Positions 8,952 through 19,391 of a DNA stretch of 64,000 nt are shown here, piece by piece. The DNA lies in contig CAXAMN010004002.1 in the NCBI GenBank assembly GCA_963970005.1, positions 1,290,688 to 1,354,687 on the forward strand, read 5' to 3'. A program made the translations under genes and the position numbers. The notes under the pieces were generated by a model. It had not been told where the DNA came from. It saw only the letters and a program-made list of their open reading frames with translations, and did not search any database. The stretch comes from Durusdinium trenchii (taxonomy: Eukaryota > Sar > Dinophyceae > Suessiales > Symbiodiniaceae). Each line of letters starts with the position of its first letter. Positions within the stretch are counted from its first letter, which is position 1.

Positions 8952-11900
8952 AAACCACAACATAATCAGGTTTTGGAATCAGCTGAAAGCTCAGAATCAG
9001 CTTGGATGAATCAAGGTCTGGAAGCAGCTGAAAATCAAGGTCCAGAAAACATTTAGTACTATTTGAGGGCCATTTAATATTGATTTTTGAAAAGATTTAG
9101 TACTATTCACGGGCCATTTAGTATTATGAGGTCAACATTAGGCGTGGCTGCACTTTGTTTCCCAATTCTTTCAAGCTGCTGCTTACGGTGGTCGACAACT
9201 GAGCAACAACTAAGGAATGGACGCGAATGGAGCCATTTATTTGGTTGTTTTGCTTCATCGTGTGCTGCATTTTCATGCGTTTTATGCGGCTCAGCTTGCA
9301 GACATCATGGCCCTGCTTAGCTGCTATCAGAGTAGCCCACATGTGCTCAGCGTCCACATGTCCACCTGGTTGGGCCGTGATGTATTTTGCACATGGACAG
9401 GGCCAATGGCTGGGCCAAGAGCGAACTAGAACATGCCAGCTTGTCATCGGAACCCATCACCTTCGAACCTGTCCTGAATTCTTCAAGGTTGCCTAGAGTG
9501 GTCGGAGCTACTGAGGCATCTATAGGGGAATGGCACAACATAAACAGAAGCATTTGCCATTTATGGTGGTCCCTGGACAGCAGGACCGTTTGGGGCAACT
9601 GTTCACCGAGCTGATGGCTTAGCATGGCGAGCCGCTCACGGGCTAAGGCGGAGCGGTGCAGGTGGTATATGTTTGCGGGGCTCACACCGCGAACAACCAT
9701 AAACATCAACAAACCACATGGAACACGTGTTTTTCAAAGGAGAGTCATTTACTTTAAGGACTAAGACAACCCAAGACCGAATTGAGTCTTCCGAAGGCAA
9801 ATGAATAGGGCCTCATCCGAACTTTGAATGAAAAAAACACCCAACGTGGCTCAACGAGACATGTTGAACACGCGTGAAAAGCCTGGTTGGGATGAATGAC
9901 TGACCTACATTAGGCCCTACATGCAGTCTAGAGCCATTTAGGGATATTTAGGGTCTTAGCATTCTAGACTGACTATATACATGATTCTGAATGCCAGGCT
10001 CCATCTCTAAGTGTTCTAGAGCCATTTAAGGCCTTAGACTCCGAGCAATCCTACTTTCATTTCCCTTTGAGTGAAAGATTGCGAGCTCTCCGAATGAAAC
10101 TAGAGTAGTGAAATCATTGTGAACAATGTTTGACAGATGAATGTTTGGAATCTGAACACAAATACAGGGGTTCGGTTAGTAAGGGATCATGATGTGTCGC
10201 ATCCCTTGGGACGCCTTTTCGGCTGCCTTGGACTCCAGGGCACAGCGAAGGAGGCTGCACCGAAGGAGGCAGACAGTTGGTGACATTTGTCAGCAGCTAG
10301 CAGCTACAGTTGTTGGGTGAAAAGAGATCCCCCAAGACTGCAGCTTGAAACCAGGCTGCCGATGTCTCCCTATTTGATAGTCCAATCCTGCAAGTGTTTG
10401 CGTTGAACGTGTAGGAGCTGGGTTGAACGATTGCTCCCGGAGGGTGTGCCAGTGTGAGTGCGCCACTAATGTCAAGAGCTTAAGTTAAGCCTTGAGTTGC
10501 CGTTCTGCTTGTCTTGTTTTGTCTTTGAGATTTGACCCAAAGACCCGAGGGGGCCTAGACATGTGGAACATCGCCCATGGCGGGTTCATTCCGCGCCAGT
10601 AGGACTCCCTTGGGATCCCCTCGAGAGGCCTGTGAGACCGTGGGAGTCGTGTGCGACCGAGAGCGAGGCCTCCATTCCGCTCGAGCGGCGACCGGGACCA
10701 GGTCTTCGATGCGGGACGTTTTGGCCGTTGGCTACGCTTGCTGCGGCCCAGCTGAAGCGACGAGGGCAGGGCGGGTTCCCGCAGGGCAGGCTGCCTGTGG
10801 AGTAGCCTGTCAGTTACTCCATACTAAACGTATAGCAGAAACTTCTGCCCATTATGAGTATGCAGGTCCTCTTAGTCATGGGTGCAATGCTCAACTATCC
10901 ATCCACTGGTTCCAGGAACTCCCGTAGTCCTCGATTGGGTCTGAGGCTCGTGGCTTTCTACAATGACGATGAGGCGGCGGTCGCTGACCTCCTGTGGGGA
11001 GTCCCGATCGCACGTGGATGCAGTCGTCACAAACCCAGGCAGGCAGGGGGGTTCGAAGGAAAAGCTTCTGCGAAGTCCCAAATCACATCCCCAAACCAGT
11101 CGTCACAATTGTTGGGCATGTTACAGACCAAAGACCATGCTTAATGTTTCTTTGATCCACCGCAACAGTTGTCATAATAGCTGCTATACTGTGTGCTGCG
11201 CGTCATGAGACACACGGGATCACATGGGTATTGCTTTGGATAGGTGATGGGTGCTAGGTGGGTGATCTTGCATGCTTTGTGATGCCGTGCGTACGACCTT
11301 TAGAATTCGCAAAAATCAATAAAAATCAAACATGATGCTAAGAAGATGTCCAGAGAGAGACACCTGACCTGAAGCAGACCTGTGACAAGCAGAAATCCGG
11401 GTCAGAGCATTTATTCTGAGGAATTGAGGAATTACCGGTTCTTGGAATGTATACTATTGAAAACCTATATGAAGAGGTTTCACGATCCAAATGCCAGGGA
11501 GGTCATGGATTGAGAGTCTGCAATGAGTCTGCAGTCTTTGCCTGGTTTGGATTTGAGGGTGTCGAACGACACCGGCTGGACTGTTGGACCCTTCAGTCCC
11601 TTCAGAGACAGTCGATGGATCGATTCAACATGTGCAGTGTCGTCAAAAACATGGAATCCATGTAGGCTTGCACTGGAATGAACCGAGCCATTGAGCCATT
11701 GAGCCTCAATGCGGCCTGTAAACAGTCGCTTTCCGGAGTCCCGGATCCCACACGACTCCAAAGCTGACCCAGAAGTGGGGAAGATCCCAAGAAAATAGGA
11801 CTTTGAAGTGCTTTAGTAGAGGGCACATGATGCTGCAAGGGTTGCTAAAAGCTCCACTGAATGGCCCTACTCACTCCTGAAACAGGAGCTGGAGGTGCCA

Positions 11901-12177
11901 TAGACCAGCAGCTTGAGGGTTCACATACGAAGACCCCCCCGTCACGGTCTGCGAAAATGGCAAGACAGCTTCTTTTGGGAGATTCCGGCGCATATTAGGA
12001 AAGTATACCAGGAGTCACAAAGGGGTGGTGTTTAGTCCCTAAGTGAGTGAGGAAACTAGATTTTTTCCGCTCCCTTGAAACAAACATCAGCACAATCTCA
12101 GATCAGCTCACCTTAGAAACTGAGCGAGCGAAAAGAACAAGTCTTTATATCATCTTATTCGCACCCATTCCCTCGTC
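8952..12177. other. No supported gene; a few open frames and short repeats
   Basis: Minus-strand frames at 9124-9447 and 9347-9712, and a GC-rich plus-strand stretch at 10563-10805, stay open for 80-121 codons but match nothing I recognise. A direct repeat TCTAGAGCCATTTA(G)GG occurs near 9928 and 10015. The rest shows no clear structure. Confidence 0.35.
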
Positions 12178-13275
12178 ATGTCCTGGAACTGGCGCTGGTC
12201 CTACAGCTCCTGGGGATCTGATTGGACCGCAACGGCTGGAACGCACGAACGCTACGGCTGGTGGACGCCGGAGACACCAGCTGACCGGCCACCGGAGGCT
12301 GAAGCCTCCCAGGTGGAGGCGCCCAGCGTGCCGCGCGCGGGTGGGGAGAGGGAGCGGAAGGACCTGGCGATGCAGGAGCCCTACGCGGAGGAGCTGCGGC
12401 AATGGCTGCGGAGCATCGACGCGTCGCTGGAGGATCGATACTTTCCGATCCTGGAGGACTGGAGGAGTGAGGTTTTTCCGCCCTCTTCCAGTGGTGTGTT
12501 TGGGGGAAGGCGGTGGGGGTCTTCAAGGGTGTGATGTAGCCTTTGAAGGTTTAATTACGGTAGGTATATATACAGTATTATATACAGTATTTTATTACAA
12601 TAATTTAAAAAATTAAGAAATATACATCTAAAATCTGTTGGAACATGTTTGTGGGAGTCATGGAGAACTGTGGGTGTCGTTTGTGAATGCCAGGCCGCAA
12701 ATTGTGATGAAACCTTATCGCAATGACAGCAAGTCCTCAGACCCTTGCCAGGACGGTGGTTTGATAATGTGCCCTATATAGTCCTATATAAGTTCCTATG
12801 CATAACAGTATATAACTGTGGAAGTCAGAAACACATAGCGCAGCAACATGATGCTCATTGCTTGAGCTTCTGCCAGGAGCACTATGATACCCTGAGCCAA
12901 ATCAAACGCGTGTACCTCTTCCACGACGAATCCGGACCTCACTTGGATGCTCAGTTCTTCGAGGACAATCACATCGATCGACCTCACCAGCAACTCTTCC
13001 GCGCTGCTCTCGAGCGCGGACTGAGCCGTCTCGACCGAGCCGTCTCCGCCGTCTCAGCGACGTCGGAACTGCCGGAAAAGGAAGGCCCTGCGACGGCGGG
13101 CGACGCGGCCAACGCGGGAAGTGCGGCAATGGACGCAGCAACTGAAGCTGCGAGCGATGCATGGAAGAAGGAGTGGAGTAAGGAGGACTGGTGGCGGTGG
13201 AATAATTGGAGCCCTGGATGGAACACCTGGAGCTCCGGATGGAACACCTGGAGCTCCGGATGGAACAGCTGGTGA
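12178..13275 (+). CDS. Trp-rich protein with SAM-like domain, two exons
   Basis: Exon 1 starts with ATG at 12178 (MSWNWRWSYSSWGSDW) and runs to a donor near 12456-12471. Exon 2 starts after the AG at 12875-12876 and ends with TGA at 13273-13275. The predicted protein is about 225-230 residues. The join gives a SAM-like core: LRQWLRSIDASLEDRYFPIL, then HYDTLSQIKRVYL, then LDAQFFEDNHI and HQQLFRAALERGL. The N-terminus and C-terminus are Trp-rich, and the tail ends in three repeats of WSSGWN(T/S)W type. The donor is either GAG|GTTTTT (12472) or a GA donor at 12457; both keep frame. SAM domains mediate protein or RNA binding, but the role here is unknown. The intron has low-complexity TATA/ACAGTATTATA words. 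Confidence 0.65.
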
Positions 13276-13834
13276 TCCAAAGCGCGGGAATCGCCTAGCG
13301 ATCGTGAGCGAGTGCGGCTGACCTGCGGTTGGTTCACAAAAAGCGGGTGTGAGACGGTTGCAAGCCTGAGGGGAAACCAATGATACATATGGAGAGAGAG
13401 AGAGAGATACCCAGAACTTCCAATAAGTCGTTTGCTTACCGCACCGCAAAATCAACATCGACCACCACCATAGAGGTATTGTCAGAGATGATCACTATAT
13501 ATATTCTATTATATATATTCTATGTTGACCACTGGCTTTGGACTGTGCTTTGGGTTGCATTGGTTGGTCCAAAATTTGGAGGGCTCAGAGGCGTGGAGTC
13601 AAGGAGCTCTTTGCCGGTTGCGTGGTCCACGGCATGATCTCAGGAACTCGTTCATGTCCAGCATGGATCCAACCCTTTTCGAGTCTCTAACGGGCAGTGC
13701 TTGCGGTATCTGGCGGTGATGGCACGTTTTTCTCCGAACGTCTTCGATTGGTCCAGCAACCAATGCCAGTGGATGACACCAATGCCGGTGACGGAAGAAG
13801 GCAATGGCCATGTTTATCCATGTTTCCATATATA
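13276..13834. other. Downstream flank of the SAM-like gene, no gene
   Basis: Contains a short GA repeat (13390-13406) and an AT-rich TATATATTCTAT stretch near 13496-13523. The left LTR of the copia element begins at the end of this stretch in a CCATATATA context. Confidence 0.4.
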
Positions 13835-13962
13835 TGTCAAAACACGGGGTTGGATCCTACCAACACAAAAGGGCACGCTGACGCCTTTTTTCTCGCCTGA
13901 GCAAAGCGGTCCCTGCGAACGATCCAATGCCGAACAAGCGAATCATGCTGGGCGCATCAACA
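13835..13962 (-). repeat. 3' LTR of the copia element
   Basis: 128 bp, matching 21247-21372 except for two extra T in the run after GACGCC. No obvious polypurine tract is seen just inside it; the adjacent element sequence reads ATAGAAAATATAGTCAG before the LTR on the minus strand. Confidence 0.95.
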
Positions 13963-14049
13963 CTGACTATATTTTCTATGGTCGTTGTGCAGTGAAGATG
14001 GTTTCCACATCAGCATCTTATGTCGCTGACAGCTTCAAGTGACATGGAC

Positions 14050-14634
14050 TCACTTGAACGACCGGCGCACTTCAGTGCCGGGAATCAGGCAACCCATCTT
14101 TTCACCTGGTCTGGAGCTCTCGGCTTCAAAGCGATGGATGTAGGCAATCAAATCCTTTAGCTCTCCGCACGAGGATCCAAGGCGAGGCCGGCACCACTTG
14201 ACATAGCTGCGAGCTTCATCTTCTTCCGATTCAATCAAATCACGGTAGCACCAGTTTCGGGACTTGTACTTGCCGAAGGAGATCTTGGTATTGCCCCACT
14301 GCTTGGTGGACACAATGCCAGGTGGCAATGGAACATCTGACATAAGCTCTGGTGTCGTGGACGGAAACGGGGTTTCGTCGCTCTTGGCAGCATAAGTCGA
14401 GGGACCCTTGACATCATACTCCTGCTCTGGCACCTGCATGGTCTTTCGACCGGACTTGGTGTTCATGGGGTATTGACCCTGATCACTTTGCCTCTTAGAG
14501 GCATCACTCATAGTGCCAATGAGCTCAAAGTCGTCTTCGACCCAGCCGAGATCTGTCAACGGATTCACTCCGTTGCGTGAAGCCTTGTGCAGCAAAGCTC
14601 TCAGCTGCTCATTGTCTTTTTGACTCCAGGCCAT
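14050..14634 (-). CDS. Accessory ORF 3' of copia pol, ExoX-C/DUF3820-like motif
   Basis: 194 codons between pol and the 3' LTR, in a frame of its own, 227 bases after the pol stop, with an ATG start (MAWSQKDNEQLRALLHKAS). The N-terminal half is polar and probably disordered. The C-terminal part reads ISFGKYKSRNWCYRDLIE, then SYVKWCRPRLGS, then ELKDLIAYIHRFEAES. This FGKYK...Y..W......L...I pattern is that of the small domain at the C-terminus of ExoX-like nucleases (also seen in DUF3820 proteins). It lacks the exonuclease itself. Ordinary copia elements do not have an ORF here. Function is unknown; it could be a nucleic-acid-binding helper. No stop or frameshift interrupts it. Confidence 0.7.
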   Translation of the reverse strand: MAWSQKDNEQLRALLHKASRNGVNPLTDLGWVEDDFELIGTMSDASKRQSDQGQYPMNTKSGRKTMQVPEQEYDVKGPSTYAAKSDETPFPSTTPELMSDVPLPPGIVSTKQWGNTKISFGKYKSRNWCYRDLIESEEDEARSYVKWCRPRLGSSCGELKDLIAYIHRFEAESSRPGEKMGCLIPGTEVRRSFK

Positions 14635-14861
14635 GACGTCGGCACGAATAGGCGTGATGGGATATGCGGCTTGATTCCTTCAAAGCTTGCTCAAAAACCA
14701 TGACAATAATCAACTATCACCTTAAAGTTCATCACAGCAGGACTGTCAAACTGTACACGGCTTGCAATCTTGGTCTCGAACAACACATATGAATGCCCCC
14801 TCAAACTGCTTTGGCAGTACATGCATTGCAAAGTTGTTACTTCACTGAAGACCTAAAAATC

Positions 14862-17800
14862 CTATCGAATTCGATCATCGGCGAGCTCCTGGAAAGGCAT
14901 CCCTTTTTCCTTCGAGAGAGCTTGATTTCTTCTTTGAACACGCAACTCTCTTTCAGCAGCCTGTTGAGCCAACACATGTTGTTCAGGGGAAATTTGGTAG
15001 GTGGCACCACGCATGCAGGCTCTGAGAAGGTCTATGGGATCCATTTTGTCCTTTGTGAGGGCATCAGCTAGCATACGATTTGTGGGGATCCATCGTATAG
15101 ATGACTTTGTTGCTTTGATTGACTCTCGAATGATTACTATGTCTATGCTAGTCCGACGATCATCTACTGCGGTGGGTGAGGAAGGACTGATGAGATGATC
15201 ATACAATGATTTGCAATCAGTTGTGAGAATTGGTGGTCGTTCATGCAGTCTTTGACGGCTCAACCTGGGCTCAAGCTGACCATCGAGAGCTTCACTAAGG
15301 ATCACACTGACCCACTCAACAGTTCCTGAGGCGGTAGCCAATGCTTGGCTTTCGCCAGCTAACGTCGAGCTCACTGCGCGAGGCAACTTGTAGCTTTTCC
15401 AAGCTAGTGGAGTCCAAGGGGAGATGTCACCTTTATCTAAACCTTGGTCTACGAAGGCTAAGATATAGCCTGCCTGTGTGTGAGTCCCAACGTTCGCAAA
15501 AGCAGCGTCACTATGACAGCAGATTCGAAGCCTTTCAGGCGGAATGGCACGAAACTGAATCTTTAGGTCCCGGTGCTGCTTCGCTCTTCGGATTGCATTG
15601 TTTGCATCCCTCAGGTGTTTGATGCATGGATGAGGAAACACTTGCTGAGAGAAACTTGTTTGTACGGCCAGGTCTGGACGGGACTGGGACGAGATCCAGT
15701 TAAGGCTTCCATTGATGGCTCGGAGAACTCGGATCTGCGAGTCGGGCAAAAGCTGCTCATTATCTACTCCCTTGGCCACGTGAGCCGGACGAAGATTTTC
15801 AGCAAAATTCTTCTGTGACATTGAGATCTCTTTGGATTTTGGGTCTTGCACATAAAAGGCGCCACAAAATTCACCTGATTGAACTCTCCATTTGCGATAG
15901 GGAAATCTTTGTTTCAGTTGGTGAACAGTATCTTCAAACAGCTGGCCTTGGCCGCCTAGAGCTGTGTCGTCTACGTGCACACCCATGATGCCTACAAGTT
16001 TATTGGCTTGGCGCAAATAATACAGGCAGGGGTCGAACAGCGAACGTTCCCAGCCGAATGAACATGCGGCTTCGTCGAACGTACGATGCCATGCGGACGG
16101 AGCGTCGTTCTGTCCGTAGACGTTTCCAACAATCTCCAGAACAGCATCATCTTCGATCGACGGAATACCACCTGCTGGCATGCGGGCGTAGAGTGGCCGA
16201 AAACGATCAGGCAGGGGCCCTGCCTCTAGGAATGCTCCTTTTATATCCCCTAACTGCAAATCCCAACCACAAGAGGAAATCACCTGCATAAGTATCATTC
16301 GTCCTATTTGACTCAATGTGGGACTTTGAAGCAACCCTTCGTGAAGCTTGGTGTCCAAATCTGGGTCCAGGTGCCCCTGCAGGCACCAGCGGCTCTTCAC
16401 ACGAAAGGTGTTCGGATCTTCGGGATCAAAATGAAGATTCTCTTCCAAGGGCTTGCGAACGATGACAAATCGACTACCCATGAAGCGATCGGGATGATGA
16501 GTCTTAATCCATGCTGCTTTCTTTCCAGTATGAACTCTGATGGCACCCTTTTCCATGAGAGTGGTCCATTCTACCAGTTTAGACTCGTCCACCGCCTGTT
16601 GCAAGAGCGGAGGGTTCCCTGTCGAAGGAATTTCTTTTCCGGCTCGCTTTTGGAGGTAGGCAGCAATGAGCACTTCAACATCTTTGGACTTGTCCCAAAG
16701 TTGACATAGTTGATTACAATCCTGAACTGACAAGACCTCTATCGACAGTTGATCGTCCGAAGCGAGTCGGGCCCTAGTCGTTGGAGGTTCGGTTGAGTCA
16801 GTCGTCTCGGGGTAATCGCGCTTGATCCCAGAGGCACTACTTGAACCGGAAGAAGTTGTCACCTGTTGATCGATGAGTTGTGGAACAATTTCACGCATGA
16901 TTTCAACGAAGTCCTCATGTCTAGTCATTGGAGGACGGTAGAGGGCTGCTTCTCCTGATTTCTCATGAACCCGATGCTTGGATCGAATGGGGCCATAGCT
17001 CGCTTGGCTGGGCGTCGGCGACTTGTCAATGACTTCTGGCATTGCAGTATCCGGTTCAGCATTAGAGGCTTCAGCAGTCATGGGAACATCATGGTCAACG
17101 TTTGGGCTAGGAGTTGACTGTTCACCTGTGGGAGCAATCTGAGGAATTTCTTGTGCAGCTGGAGCGTCGGAGGCTGTCGTTTCAGCTCTCTGTTCACCCT
17201 GATCATCTGGTTGCAGTGTTGGATAGTGACCAGGAACCAAATCGATGAAATTCTTACTGCGGAAGGTGCCACCCATGATCATGTCCTTGATGCCTAGAAG
17301 TTCTGTTTCAGGGGTTTCGACTGTTGCTCGTTCTTCGGAAGTTGCCAACCTCAGTTGTTCAGGTGCCACTCGAAAGATTTGTTTTCGATGTGCAATGATG
17401 AGGTTTCGACCGACATTCCCAATGACCACGGCGGTGCCATACCATTGACCACCTTGGATCACACCTTCCCCGGATTGAAACTTCTGTTGCCGCCAATAGG
17501 CAACCAGAGTACCTGCAGGAAAGTTCAACACGGCACGGGGTCGAGCTGCTAATGCCCGACGCAGTGATTGGCTGTCTTGCATTTCTATCACTGCTCTTCG
17601 TGCTGACGTGCGAATGGATTGCGCTCGAGCTACACACTCATCGGACAGTCCAGCGGTGGCAGGAACAACACTCAGCGGTTCATCCATAAGGTCGGAAGGC
17701 ACCCTTGGGTTACGACCGAAAACATGTTGCGTCGGAGTGTAACCATAGTTCTGAATCATGGAGTTCTTCACATGAGCATGCACCACACATTCTTGCCATG

Positions 17801-18767
17801 TTTCACGGTCGATTGGACAATGTTCTGTGATGATCTTGGTTAACACACGAGCGAACCAACCACCATGGTTTTCCGTTTTCCCGAGTTGCCAATGAGCTTC
17901 GGCCGGAATCACTCGAACTTCGGTTCCTGACAAGACAAGAGTATTCTGTAAAGCTTCTCCCATGTTGGTCTGAGCTGGGTCTAGAACAACTACTTGAGGT
18001 GGTCCAAAAACACGAATCCAGTTCTCCAAAAACAGCTTGCGCAAAATAGCGGTTGTTTCTGGTTCATGAAAAGGTAGAACCATTTGATAGCTGCTTCCAT
18101 GACAAACAATGTTAAGGGCACGAATCTTTTGGTTGGGTTTCCAACCTGGCAAGTATTTAACATCCATGCCGATGGTGTGATTGAACTCGGACACACGACT
18201 GGTCTTTGCCGGCAAGGCGACATGTGGTCTGATGTGTGTCTTGCACTGCTCACATTCATATTTACGAGATAGCGCAATGGCTCTTTCACTGGCATGGGCA
18301 TGCTTCAAAATTCGGACCAGATCATGACTAGGGGGATGACCCAGATTGCGATGTAGTCTATCTAGTACTTTCATCACTTGTTCATCGGATGCTTCTTCAG
18401 CTTCTAGGTCTTGTTTTGCCATCAGAACCTCATGTCTCTGGGCATTCGTGCCTACTTCGCATTCCACCAGGCTGGTGGCTTCGTACTGTTGAAACGTGGG
18501 GACGGTCTGCAGTACGGCTTGCACGAACTGAGGAGTGTATTGTCCTGCAAAGACACTAACGGACCCCACGCCAGGAGCCGAGCCAGCAATGATCTGGTGA
18601 CAGGCATGCCGTGGATGGTTTGCTCCTGGACACTTCTTACCTAAACAGGTCATGTCAGCATGTGAAACTAAGAGGTTGGTACTCTTACGAATCAATTGTT
18701 TGGAACCAGGGAGATGCAAACCATATCGACACATGTGACAGGTGATCAGCTCATGCTCTCTCGGCAC
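14862..18767 (-). CDS. pol: Copia pol: integrase, reverse transcriptase, RNase H
   Basis: 1,301 codons. First comes an HHCC integrase finger (HRNLGH...CEQC). The integrase core follows, with D in IGMDVKYL, D in VVLDPAQTN, and E in GKTENHGG exactly 35 residues after the second D. The reverse transcriptase has LQLGDIKGAFLEA and the box VHVDDT, with the two catalytic Asp present (HVDD instead of the usual YVDD). The RNase H has CHSDAAFAN, AGESQALATA and TDCKSLYD, and ends in RWIPTNRMLADALTK. All visible catalytic residues are intact. The frame is the same as the gag start, so gag-pol was originally one ORF of about 2,100 codons (21167 to 14862). Confidence 0.95.
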   Translation of the reverse strand: MPREHELITCHMCRYGLHLPGSKQLIRKSTNLLVSHADMTCLGKKCPGANHPRHACHQIIAGSAPGVGSVSVFAGQYTPQFVQAVLQTVPTFQQYEATSLVECEVGTNAQRHEVLMAKQDLEAEEASDEQVMKVLDRLHRNLGHPPSHDLVRILKHAHASERAIALSRKYECEQCKTHIRPHVALPAKTSRVSEFNHTIGMDVKYLPGWKPNQKIRALNIVCHGSSYQMVLPFHEPETTAILRKLFLENWIRVFGPPQVVVLDPAQTNMGEALQNTLVLSGTEVRVIPAEAHWQLGKTENHGGWFARVLTKIITEHCPIDRETWQECVVHAHVKNSMIQNYGYTPTQHVFGRNPRVPSDLMDEPLSVVPATAGLSDECVARAQSIRTSARRAVIEMQDSQSLRRALAARPRAVLNFPAGTLVAYWRQQKFQSGEGVIQGGQWYGTAVVIGNVGRNLIIAHRKQIFRVAPEQLRLATSEERATVETPETELLGIKDMIMGGTFRSKNFIDLVPGHYPTLQPDDQGEQRAETTASDAPAAQEIPQIAPTGEQSTPSPNVDHDVPMTAEASNAEPDTAMPEVIDKSPTPSQASYGPIRSKHRVHEKSGEAALYRPPMTRHEDFVEIMREIVPQLIDQQVTTSSGSSSASGIKRDYPETTDSTEPPTTRARLASDDQLSIEVLSVQDCNQLCQLWDKSKDVEVLIAAYLQKRAGKEIPSTGNPPLLQQAVDESKLVEWTTLMEKGAIRVHTGKKAAWIKTHHPDRFMGSRFVIVRKPLEENLHFDPEDPNTFRVKSRWCLQGHLDPDLDTKLHEGLLQSPTLSQIGRMILMQVISSCGWDLQLGDIKGAFLEAGPLPDRFRPLYARMPAGGIPSIEDDAVLEIVGNVYGQNDAPSAWHRTFDEAACSFGWERSLFDPCLYYLRQANKLVGIMGVHVDDTALGGQGQLFEDTVHQLKQRFPYRKWRVQSGEFCGAFYVQDPKSKEISMSQKNFAENLRPAHVAKGVDNEQLLPDSQIRVLRAINGSLNWISSQSRPDLAVQTSFSQQVFPHPCIKHLRDANNAIRRAKQHRDLKIQFRAIPPERLRICCHSDAAFANVGTHTQAGYILAFVDQGLDKGDISPWTPLAWKSYKLPRAVSSTLAGESQALATASGTVEWVSVILSEALDGQLEPRLSRQRLHERPPILTTDCKSLYDHLISPSSPTAVDDRRTSIDIVIIRESIKATKSSIRWIPTNRMLADALTKDKMDPIDLLRACMRGATYQISPEQHVLAQQAAERELRVQRRNQALSKEKGMPFQELADDRIR

Positions 18768-18779
18768 AGTGCTTGGACT

Positions 18780-19391
18780 TCAGGATAGGTCCAGTCTGGA
18801 TCCTTTGGGGTGCTCAAACAAGGCTCGTTTGCCTGCTTGTACTTGTTGACGAAACAGCTGGCAGCAGAATCGAATGAACAATCGGCTTTGAGCCAGCTTG
18901 GTGGCCACTTCCTGAGGGTCCATATATGCCACATTCAAATTGAACCATCCTCCCTCATTGGTACATGGAGGGCACAAGATCAGGAGTTCCGGCGGAGACA
19001 GCCGGAGTTCTTCTCTGACCTGTTGGCGAGTGATGGCTTTGCGGAAATCAAACCCAGTTTTGAGGTCGTACGAACGTGTGGAAAAACCTAGTGACTCAGC
19101 ATGTGGGGCGAACCTTGGCGGTGAAAACACCTCAGCAACCATGAAGGGTTTCCCATCTACCGGTGAGATCCCTTGAGATGGGCACGGAGCACATGCACAA
19201 CACTCGAACTGCCTCAGCTGATGAGGAGGAATGACGTCAACAGGGAGCATCTGTTCCTGTGGCACAAAGCGGAATTCGGTGCGGACGGTCAACACTTCGC
19301 TAAACAAGCACATGACGGTAAGTGCTCTTTCCTTGTTGTGGGTTGATCTGCTCATCAAACAAACACTTGCCGGTGGATGCATCAGTGACAA
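18780..19391 (-). CDS. pol: Copia pol segment with a DNA-methyltransferase-like module
   Basis: This frame lies between protease and integrase. It contains MVAEVFSPPRFAPHAESLGF, then YDLKTGFDFRK, then PELLILCPPCTNEGGW, then RALFEHPKGS. The pattern resembles C5-type DNA methyltransferases: motif I with an acidic residue plus FS, an acidic residue after the second strand, a PPC motif IV with the candidate nucleophile Cys, and an E-H-P motif. Only about 110 residues resemble the family, and no target-recognition part is seen. It ends at a TGA at 18780-18782, but the next pol frame is the same frame. A short piece (WTYPEVQALCRES) reads through in another frame, so two compensating indels are likely there. 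Confidence 0.6.
   Translation of the reverse strand: MSLMHPPASVCLMSRSTHNKERALTVMCLFSEVLTVRTEFRFVPQEQMLPVDVIPPHQLRQFECCACAPCPSQGISPVDGKPFMVAEVFSPPRFAPHAESLGFSTRSYDLKTGFDFRKAITRQQVREELRLSPPELLILCPPCTNEGGWFNLNVAYMDPQEVATKLAQSRLFIRFCCQLFRQQVQAGKRALFEHPKGSRLDLS

Noticed and set aside
19300-19391. Ty1-style programmed +1 frameshift at the end of the protease frame
   Set aside because: In Ty1 the shift is at gag-pol and uses CUU-AGG-C. Here an opposite shift upstream shows simple compensating indels are more likely.
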